This document shows positions 51,539-58,408 of a DNA stretch of 64,000 bases, in pieces. The number at the start of each line of letters is the position of its first letter. Positions within the stretch are counted from its first letter, which is position 1. The notes below the pieces were generated by a model that saw only the letters and a list, made by a program, of their open reading frames with translations, made no database searches and was not told where the DNA came from. This stretch comes from Bradyrhizobium sp. JYMT SZCCT0180 (GTDB taxonomy: Bacteria > Pseudomonadota > Alphaproteobacteria > Rhizobiales > Xanthobacteraceae). The DNA is taken from positions 248,001 through 312,000 of the forward strand of contig NZ_JAFCLZ010000001.1 in NCBI RefSeq assembly GCF_018130165.1, given 5' to 3'. The position numbers and the translations under genes are program-made.

Positions 51539-52894
51539 TCATGCCGGCCGCGATGCCAGGCCATCGATGCCAGGCGCTATCGGTGCGGAAATCGCGAGAT
51601 CCTGATCGAGCGCGCGTCGCTTGGCGAACATCTGGCTAAACGCGGCACCAATCATGATCAACCCGCTGGCGGGTCCATAGGCCAGCACCGTGATGGTAAA
51701 GAGGTTCATTGCGATCGTGCCGGACAGTTTGTAGATGTCCTTGGTCTTCGAGACCGCGGCGATCGCGAAGACCATGAACAGGACGAAGATCGGGCCGAAC
51801 ATCAGATACGTGCCGATATAGAAATTATCGACCGGCACATAGTAGCTGAGCTTGTTCGAAAACAGCTGCTGCGGATAGTTGAAACAGCCGAGGCCGCAAC
51901 CGGTCACGAATCCCACCGGCATGAGCTCTTGCATATACACAAACGGCAGCTGCCAGCTGTTATTGATGCGATCCTGAAGGCTGAAGAATCCCCGGGAGAT
52001 GCTGGTGAGGCCGTCGCCCGCGAAGAAGACCATCAGCACGACGGGAACCAGGATCGATGCAAAGGAGAGCATCGCCATCCGGCGCAGCATAGGAAATCTC
52101 TCGCGCTCCGGAAGCATTCGAATGATAACCAGGCACAGCAGGTACATGATCATCACGCCCAGCGTGGTCTTGCTGGTCGTGAGCTTGATGGCGTAGAGGC
52201 CCACCGGCGCCCAGATGCAGATCCACAGCATACTCTTGCGAGCCGACGTAAACACGAAGGTAATGAACACGAAAAACGCCGCCATGGTGCTGTCGGCGGC
52301 GAACCCCGCCAGTCGCGCTTCCGACGCGGCCCACCAAAGTCTGGTCGCCTGACGCGTTGCTCCCAGCGTTTCGTAAGCAAAACCGACCCACGGAAACTGC
52401 ACGCGCGATGAAAGGAAGATGCCGATAATGGTAATGAAGAAGATCGGGTGGATCAGGGCAAGAAGCTGCTTGTACTGATTGAAATCACGCCTGCAAAAGC
52501 AGAACCCCACGAACACCGGCGCGATCATCTTGAACGACGACGCCATGCCGGCGAAGTAGCCCAGAAAGACAAATCCGACGTACAACGCGAACGCGATGTA
52601 CAGCAGCGTGAGGACAGCGATCAGGCTTTTGCCCTTGATGATGTAGCGCTGGATAAAGGCCAGAATGCACATTAGCGCAAAGATGTCCGGCAGAAACCAC
52701 AGCACGTCCAGCTTGGTGAGACTGAGATAGTAGCGCAGGGCGCCGGCAAAGGCGTCGCGATAGAAATACATGAGCAGCGCGATCGCCTCGACGTTCCAGA
52801 TGCCGATTTCCGGCAATTGGCTGTTCAGAGGCAATGGCTCCGGAGCTTTGAAATCCGGACTCGCAAGGGATGACGACGACGACCGGTTCGTCAT
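51539..52894 (-). CDS. Polytopic membrane protein, Wzy-like polymerase candidate
   Basis: The 451-residue product has about twelve hydrophobic helices and one larger periplasmic loop late in the sequence (about residues 300-350: DGLTSISRGFFSLQDRINNSW and MPVGFVTGCGLGCFNYPQQ). This arrangement and its place among EPS genes suggest an O-antigen polymerase (Wzy), which joins repeat units in the periplasm. Wzy proteins show little sequence conservation, so the call rests on topology. It overlaps the preceding acyltransferase by four bases (ATGA) and is followed by another after 100 bp. Confidence 0.7.
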   Translation of the reverse strand: MTNRSSSSSLASPDFKAPEPLPLNSQLPEIGIWNVEAIALLMYFYRDAFAGALRYYLSLTKLDVLWFLPDIFALMCILAFIQRYIIKGKSLIAVLTLLYIAFALYVGFVFLGYFAGMASSFKMIAPVFVGFCFCRRDFNQYKQLLALIHPIFFITIIGIFLSSRVQFPWVGFAYETLGATRQATRLWWAASEARLAGFAADSTMAAFFVFITFVFTSARKSMLWICIWAPVGLYAIKLTTSKTTLGVMIMYLLCLVIIRMLPERERFPMLRRMAMLSFASILVPVVLMVFFAGDGLTSISRGFFSLQDRINNSWQLPFVYMQELMPVGFVTGCGLGCFNYPQQLFSNKLSYYVPVDNFYIGTYLMFGPIFVLFMVFAIAAVSKTKDIYKLSGTIAMNLFTITVLAYGPASGLIMIGAAFSQMFAKRRALDQDLAISAPIAPGIDGLASRPA

Positions 52895-54081
52895 TGCCCC
52901 CCTCCTTCGGCCGTCGCGACGACGCGAGGCCTGCGGGCCAAAAGTCCGACGATGGCTTTCGAACCGGGGATCTCGATATGCGCATAGGTCAGGTTCGACA
53001 GCGCCAGAACGGCCACGACGTAGCCCGACAGCAGTAGCGATGCAGCTATTCCCGAACCGAACTGATCAATCATCGGGAAGGTCCGCATGCCAACGCCACG
53101 CGAAAAATACTCGATCAGTACGAGCACGAGCGCGTGCACCATGTAGATCGAATAGGATCGCTTGCCGAGCCACACCAGCGGCTTGACCGACAGCAGGTTG
53201 GGCAGCCTGCGTCCGGGGAACGCCATCAGCGACCCGAGCAGGACGGCGAATATGACCGGCGCGAGAAAGCTCAGCATCGGCTGCATTCCGACCACGCAGA
53301 CAATGGCGATGGCCGCGATTGCGGCCCCGATCTGCCAAACCGACTGCACGAACGGGCGCACGGCGGAAGGCACCGACGCCACCGCTCTGAGCGTCAGCAC
53401 CCCGAGGAAGAAACTCAGTATGCAGCGCGCGATGCCAAAGGTGTGAAAGTCCAGCGCATATTGTCGAAGAACCAGCAGGATAAGGGCCCAGCTGGCCACC
53501 GACAGAAACAGCGACAACACATAGATAATGCGAACGTCGCGGAATTTTTGCGCCAGGACCACGACGCCGCCGAACACGAGATAGGTATAGAATTCGGCGC
53601 TGATGCTCCAGCTTGGCCCGTTCCAGCTCAGATAATCAACGAATCCGATCGCGTGCAGCAGGAGCACATTTAAAAAGAACGAATAGCCGTTGTTGACCGC
53701 CATCTCGGGTGGCGCGAAATGAATGAGGCCGGTGCCCACAAGGCCGAGCTTCATCATTCGAAACGAGAGGAATGCGAGCAACGTAACGACGTGGAGCGGA
53801 TAGATGCGGGCGAGCCGGCGCACGATGTACTCGCGAAACGCGAAAGTACCGAAGCCGCCTTGCACGTAACTCATCGAAATCACGATGCCGCTCAGAACGA
53901 AGAACAGATCAACGAACAGCCAGGCGTTATGGAAGAACGCAAAATCGATCCAGGCCCTGTTCGGCAGGACCGCGGCAAGCGGTTGAGAAATAACAAAATG
54001 ATGGACCACGACGCACAGCGCGGCGATACCGCGAACGCTGTCGAGCGGGACATAATGTTCTTTGGAGCGATGGCCCGTCAC
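52891..54081 (-). CDS. Acyltransferase-3 family membrane protein III
   Basis: The domain begins at YVPLDSVRGIAALCVVVHHF, with the R-x-x-A and the VHH motif, then LFFVLSGIVISMSYV and YIVRRLARIYPLH. About ten helices follow. The start is uncertain: GTG 54081 gives 396 residues, the usual family length, and keeps the operator-like motifs at 54228-54253 in the leader. ATG 54228 or 54309 would add up to 76 poorly conserved residues and run through those motifs. It is the first gene of the seven-gene minus-strand operon for polymer modification. Confidence 0.85.
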   Translation of the reverse strand: MTGHRSKEHYVPLDSVRGIAALCVVVHHFVISQPLAAVLPNRAWIDFAFFHNAWLFVDLFFVLSGIVISMSYVQGGFGTFAFREYIVRRLARIYPLHVVTLLAFLSFRMMKLGLVGTGLIHFAPPEMAVNNGYSFFLNVLLLHAIGFVDYLSWNGPSWSISAEFYTYLVFGGVVVLAQKFRDVRIIYVLSLFLSVASWALILLVLRQYALDFHTFGIARCILSFFLGVLTLRAVASVPSAVRPFVQSVWQIGAAIAAIAIVCVVGMQPMLSFLAPVIFAVLLGSLMAFPGRRLPNLLSVKPLVWLGKRSYSIYMVHALVLVLIEYFSRGVGMRTFPMIDQFGSGIAASLLLSGYVVAVLALSNLTYAHIEIPGSKAIVGLLARRPRVVATAEGGGQ

Positions 54082-54561
54082 GATCGAATTATGTCCGAAT
54101 TGTTGCGATGCAGCATAGTGCCTCTCTTCCGGTTTCCGTTCAACCCGAACATTAAAAAACCAGCAAAGAAAACTCGGCGCCGCATGGCTGATCCGCAAAT
54201 AAATGCTCTCGCCAAAAAGCGGCCGCATTTTTAATCGCCATGCCCGTTTAATCGTCTCGCGTGACAGACCCGGAATAAATACGCCCCCGAACAAGCAGCG
54301 CATTTTCAATCGGCCTGTATCGGCATGGATGCCGCCGCGAAGGCAGCGCTTTTTAGACCGTCGTGAAGCCTCGCATCGCTGGCTCTTTGGAAGTCAGATC
54401 GATAAATTCGGGAACCTTGGACCAGCCCGGTAGGCCGCCGCCGTTTACCGCGCCCAAGTTCCAGTCAGTTCGGGAATGGGGTTTGGCACCTGCCGTCGCA
54501 TAAGGGATCAATCAGGAAAATTCTGGGCGGAGCGTCCAATCTCGTCGCGATAGCTGTTTTC
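54082..54561. other. Divergent promoter region (480 bp)
   Basis: The region lies between the acyltransferase operon and the ligase gene. It holds two direct copies of the motif at 54228-54236 and 54246-54253 (minus-strand gattaaaaa and gattaaac), 17 bp apart. No clear gene is present, although the acyltransferase frame stays open to 54309 and the ligase frame to 54406 without an ordinary start codon. Confidence 0.5.
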
Positions 54562-55905
54562 GTGCTGGCGCCATTTCCGCTTGGATCGGCGGATTTCGTC
54601 TGGATCTGGATCTGGATCGTCTTGCTCGCGCTCAGTCTGTTGACGGCGGATCTGGAAGCCATCGGCAGCGCGGATTTTCGCCTGTTGCTGCCGCTGTTCA
54701 TGACGGTGGTGCTGATCGGCGCCATCGTCACGCTGCAAACATGGCCCGATCCGCTGCTGGGACGGACGAATCCCGTCTGGAAGCTGCCGCTCGATCTTCT
54801 CGGCGCCGATGTCCCTGCTCGCATTTCGATGACCGCAGCCGGTCCGTGGCTCGCACTTGGCTCCCCGCTGCTGGTGTCGCTTGCGTTCGTCCGCGCCTTT
54901 CTCCTTGCGGCCGATGCGCCAGCGGCTCAACGGCTTCTGCGAATATTGGCGTGGGCGGGTTTTCTCTACGCTTGCTACGGAATCCTGGCGCAGCTTGCCG
55001 ACCCGGATACGTTGTTATTCAGGCGAAAGGAGGCCTATCTCGGCTTCGCCACCGGCACGTTCGTCAATCGCAACACCGCCGCGACATTCTGGGGCAGTTG
55101 CGCCTTGCTCTTCCTGGTGCCCCTGTTGCGCTCGATACATCGCGGAGACCGGCGCGCTGCCCCGCCGTCAGATCGGCCGCTCGCGTTGCTCGGGCACTAT
55201 CTCGCCACACCAGCGGCTCTCGCTGTCGGATTTGCCGTCTGCACGCTGGCGACGGCGATGACGGGATCACGCGCAGGGCTGCTGCTGTCGATCTGCGCGT
55301 TTCTGCTGGCCGGCATGCTCTATTTGTGGCCGCTTGAGCTCGGCACTTTTCGACGATGGGCGTTGCTGGCGGGAGCCACGGTCGCTGCCGTCCTGGTTCT
55401 TCAACTGATCGGCGGTGCGGTGGCAGGGCGGATTCTCACCTATGGCCTGATCGACGATCAGCGGCTGGCCGCCTACCGTGCCGCGATCGCAATCGTCAGC
55501 GACCATCCGCTGTTCGGCGTCGGATTGGGCAACTTCGAGGCGGCTTTTGCCGCCTACCGGCCCGCCGAATTAGGCAGCCTCGGGATTTGGGACCGCGCCC
55601 ACAGCACGCCGCTGGAACTCGCGGTCGAAATGGGCTTGCCGGCGACCATCCCGATCGTGGCGACCGTGCTTTGGTACGTTTACCAATTGTTCCGGGGCAG
55701 CCTGCTGCGGCGGCGCGATCGCTACATCCCCATTATCGGAGCCAGCGTCGCCGCGCTGGGGCTACTTCACAGCAGCATCGATTTTTCGCTGCAAATAGCC
55801 GGTTACGGTGTTTTCTTCGCCGCGATCACCGGGGCCGCGCTGGCGCAGTGCCTGCCGTCATCATTGCGAAAAAACGGTGGCGGAGCTGTGGCGAGTGAAT
55901 TATGA
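54562..55905 (+). CDS. O-antigen ligase/polymerase-family membrane protein
   Basis: The annotated start, GTG 54562, gives 447 residues with about twelve helices. The Wzy_C-type segment is seen: GSRAGLLLSICAFLLAG (helix), a periplasmic loop with YRAAIAIVSDHPLFGVGLGNFEAAF, and RAHSTPLELAVEMGLPAT, in which H-S/N-x-x-L/E-x-x-x-E-x-G is the ligase/polymerase signature. It joins or transfers lipid-linked sugar chains in the periplasm. The frame is open upstream to 54406 and reads sensibly from about 54500 but lacks ATG, GTG or TTG, so the true start may be non-standard or the N-terminus may be short. Confidence 0.83.
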   Translation: MLAPFPLGSADFVWIWIWIVLLALSLLTADLEAIGSADFRLLLPLFMTVVLIGAIVTLQTWPDPLLGRTNPVWKLPLDLLGADVPARISMTAAGPWLALGSPLLVSLAFVRAFLLAADAPAAQRLLRILAWAGFLYACYGILAQLADPDTLLFRRKEAYLGFATGTFVNRNTAATFWGSCALLFLVPLLRSIHRGDRRAAPPSDRPLALLGHYLATPAALAVGFAVCTLATAMTGSRAGLLLSICAFLLAGMLYLWPLELGTFRRWALLAGATVAAVLVLQLIGGAVAGRILTYGLIDDQRLAAYRAAIAIVSDHPLFGVGLGNFEAAFAAYRPAELGSLGIWDRAHSTPLELAVEMGLPATIPIVATVLWYVYQLFRGSLLRRRDRYIPIIGASVAALGLLHSSIDFSLQIAGYGVFFAAITGAALAQCLPSSLRKNGGGAVASEL

Positions 55906-55918
55906 TTTAATTTAAATC
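55904..55918. promoter_or_regulatory. Perfect GATTTAA palindrome
   Basis: gatttaatttaaatc is a 15-bp palindrome perfect around its central base, overlapping the ligase stop codon. It lies 26 bases before the ATG of the next gene and contains ATTTAAAT. It is the best-formed member of the AT-rich motif family and looks like an operator for a dimeric regulator. Confidence 0.6.
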
Positions 55919-55943
55919 GGCTGTTTTTAATTGCGGTTGGGCA

Positions 55944-56582
55944 ATGACAATGCGTTTGGTGGGTTTTTGTCTCGTGATGCTGGTGGCCGGCGGAACGGCC
56001 CCGGTTGCCGCGGCACCGGCCGGTGGCGGATGCGTCCCGAACTCCTCGCTGGTGTCGGCAGAGCGCGCCACATCCTTTCTGGAGAACCCTGAAGCGCTGC
56101 TCGCCCAGTTCAAGGACGGTCAGGGCGGCCTCGCCTCGCAAATCCGCGACATGCTGATGACCCGGCCCGAGACGCTTGAAGGCATCGCATCGCTTTCCAA
56201 GGCCAGTTCCGCCGATCAAAGCCGTGCGATCGGCGCCGGTCTCGGCACCGCCGCCGCCGTGTGCGTGCTGACGCAGCCGGCCTTTGCCCAGCAAATCCAG
56301 GAAGTGGTCCTGAAGGCCGAGAATCCGCCGCTGATTCAAGCCTTCGTGAGCATCACGGGGGATATTCCGACCGAGGCGATCACCGGAGCAGATCCGAACG
56401 GCGACACCACCGCCGGCGGCGGACAGGGCACCACATCGACGCCGTCGCCGGGCGCCGTGTCGAGCAATAACAGCACAACTTTCGGCAGCGGCGCTGGCGC
56501 GAGCACCAGTACAACGACGCTTTTCACGACAGCAGCGGCCGGAACGCCGTCCGTTCTGACGCCGGTCAGTCCGACCAATTGA
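55944..56582 (+). CDS. Exported protein of an unrecognised family, paralogue 1
   Basis: The 212-residue product has a Sec signal peptide (about residues 1-24, ending AAA-P). A domain of about 90 residues follows (about 43-131), starting with FLENPEALLAQFKDG and containing GIASLSKASSADQSRAIGAG and FAQQIQEVV. The rest is a Thr/Ser/Gly-rich low-complexity tail. The same domain recurs, diverged, in the protein at 57825, at matching positions: N/S-P-x-x-LL-x-Q-x, then DxxRxAIGxGL and I-x-x-V/F-V. I know no name for it. Both are exported and sit next to the Wzc-type gene. Confidence 0.75.
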   Translation: MTMRLVGFCLVMLVAGGTAPVAAAPAGGGCVPNSSLVSAERATSFLENPEALLAQFKDGQGGLASQIRDMLMTRPETLEGIASLSKASSADQSRAIGAGLGTAAAVCVLTQPAFAQQIQEVVLKAENPPLIQAFVSITGDIPTEAITGADPNGDTTAGGGQGTTSTPSPGAVSSNNSTTFGSGAGASTSTTTLFTTAAAGTPSVLTPVSPTN

Positions 56583-56755
56583 GGCCCGTGGAACGACTTG
56601 GTGAAACGCCTGGATTGATCGCGAATTAACCAATATCGATCAGGCAGATAACGTCATCTGCGGTTGGATTCAATTTTAACTATCGGCGGAACCTAAACCC
56701 AACAACTCCGTGAGACACCGTACCTGCGTCAAGAAAAAGAATGACGGGGGACGAC

Positions 56756-57403
56756 ATGAAACTGCTATTTGCACCGATGCTGGCGACCGCAATTGCATTT
56801 GCCGGTGGCGCCGCCAGGGCCGAAACCGACGCCTCGACCGACGTGTCGCGGACCAACCGAACGGCCTTCATCGAGGAATTCGACAACACGCTCGCGCCGC
56901 TCCAGTTCGTGAAGTTCTGCCTGAACTACCGCGCTGAATGCGATGCGGAAGCCGGCGTGCAAGCGTTGCCGGCCGCCGACCGCGCCATGGAAATGCTGCG
57001 CGACGTCAACATTTCGGTTAACGAAGCGATATCGCCGCTGCGCAAGTCCACGGATCCGATGACCGCGCGCTGGACGGTCTCCCCCGCCGCGGGCGACTGT
57101 AACGACTACGCGGTCACCAAGCGGCACCAATTGATAGCGATGGGTTGGCCGCAGAGCGCCCTGCGCCTTGCGGTCGTCCTGACCGACAGCGGTCAGGGGC
57201 ATCTTGTACTGGTCGCGCGGCTTACCGACGGCGACGTCGTTCTCGATAATCTGTCGCGCGACGTCCGTCCCTGGAATGCCATGGGCCATACGTGGATTTC
57301 GATGCAGTCGAGCGCCAATCCGCGGTTTTGGGTTGCCGTCGGCAGCCACGGCCAGCGCCTCCAGGCGAACCGGCTTGCATCCATCAGGCCGCAGCTTCAG
57401 TGA
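56756..57403 (+). CDS. Transglutaminase-like cysteine peptidase (BTLCP, C93)
   Basis: From ATG 56756, with ggggga upstream, the product has 215 residues and a Sec signal peptide (about 1-22, ending ARA-E). The BTLCP triad is visible: Cys in AGDCNDYAVTK (about residue 120), His in GQGHLVLVARL and Asp in VVLDNLSRD. The family includes periplasmic LapG, which cleaves a large type I-secreted adhesin. A similar task on a secreted protein of this locus is possible. It is flanked by the two paralogous exported proteins. Confidence 0.85.
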   Translation: MKLLFAPMLATAIAFAGGAARAETDASTDVSRTNRTAFIEEFDNTLAPLQFVKFCLNYRAECDAEAGVQALPAADRAMEMLRDVNISVNEAISPLRKSTDPMTARWTVSPAAGDCNDYAVTKRHQLIAMGWPQSALRLAVVLTDSGQGHLVLVARLTDGDVVLDNLSRDVRPWNAMGHTWISMQSSANPRFWVAVGSHGQRLQANRLASIRPQLQ

Positions 57404-57824
57404 ATATTTATTGATAACTCACGGCTGGTTGCCCTCCCGTGAGCCTGCGCCCGCCATCGATGGCTCCAAGCCACGGGCGGGTTGCAGTTCGTTTCACACG
57501 CGCGCTTTATTGGATTATATTCTTATTAATACCTCAAAAATCCTGCCATCCTGAGGCATCGGCGGCCGCCCAGGCCCGCTTCTGGATGAAGGCCGTTATC
57601 GGCTGCCGGACGGACGGCGCATTTCGCTGGTCCGGAATTTGCTAGTTCCCCAAAAGTCATGGGGATACTCTTTTGCACTGCACAAAAAGATGACACAGTT
57701 CTTTGCCATCATTGCCTTGAACAGGTGATTAAATGCCTGCAGATGTGATTAAACGCCTGAACCGGCGATTAAACACTGAACCGGCGATTAAACCGTATTT
57801 TCCCCACCAGCCAGCGGTACATGA
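57404..57824. other. Intergenic region with regulatory array (421 bp)
   Basis: No gene is supported. The first part contains a partial interspersed repeat near 57548-57620. The second holds the phased GATTAAA array listed separately, which probably controls the following gene and the chain-length regulator. Confidence 0.55.
57727..57792. promoter_or_regulatory. Four GATTAAA direct repeats with 20-bp phasing
   Basis: gattaaa begins at 57727, 57747, 57767 and 57786: spacings 20, 20 and 19 bp, about two helical turns. The flanks are also alike (gcctg after copies 1 and 2, accggc before copies 3 and 4). The array ends 32 bases before ATG 57825 and looks like a multi-site binding region of a regulator. 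Confidence 0.65.
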
Positions 57825-58400
57825 ATGAACGGTATGTCCTTGATTCGACGACAGACTCTCGTGGCTGGGTTTAGGCTTCTGGCAGGCATAGCGCTGCTCG
57901 TGGTGATCGCGGCACCATGCCATGCGCAATGCGCCGCGCTGGCTGAGCGCGTCCCCCCGCTGGCCCTGCAGGCCTTCAGCGCCTCGCCCGGATCGCTGTT
58001 GCAACAGCTGCGTAACGACAAGGAAAAACTGGCGGGACGGCTTAGCGGATACCTGATCACCGATCCGTCACTGCTGCCTGCCGTGGAAAAGCTGGTGAAC
58101 CAATCATCGGACAAGGATCGCGTGGCAATCGGCTCAGGTCTTTACCGAGCGGAGGCACGCTGTCTCACGACCAAGCCTGAAGCGTCTCGGAAGATCAATG
58201 ATTTCGTGCGCAAACTGGGAGACCGCGCGGTCTTGATCGGCTACTCGGCCGAGTCCGAGCAGTCGGGCGCGGCGGCACCGACCGAGGCTGCGAAGCCAGG
58301 CAATACCGGTTCCGGTCTGCTGACAGGTGAATGGAACACCGAGATATCAGATCCGTTTGCCAAGATACCGGTCCCGCTCAGCCAATCCCGCTACAACTGA
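57825..58400 (+). CDS. Exported protein of an unrecognised family, paralogue 2
   Basis: The 191-residue product starts at ATG 57825 (or 57834) and has a Sec signal peptide ending near residue 34 (CHA-Q). Its domain (about residues 45-135) aligns with that of the protein at 55944: FSASPGSLLQQLRNDKEKL, VEKLVNQSSDKDRVAIGSG, and a Cys at a matching place (EARCLTTKP versus AAVCVLTQP). The C-terminus is different and shorter. The gene ends eight bases before the likely start of the Wzc-type gene, so they share a transcript. I infer an envelope role in EPS export. Confidence 0.78.
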   Translation: MNGMSLIRRQTLVAGFRLLAGIALLVVIAAPCHAQCAALAERVPPLALQAFSASPGSLLQQLRNDKEKLAGRLSGYLITDPSLLPAVEKLVNQSSDKDRVAIGSGLYRAEARCLTTKPEASRKINDFVRKLGDRAVLIGYSAESEQSGAAAPTEAAKPGNTGSGLLTGEWNTEISDPFAKIPVPLSQSRYN

Positions 58401-58408
58401 GCCTGCAG

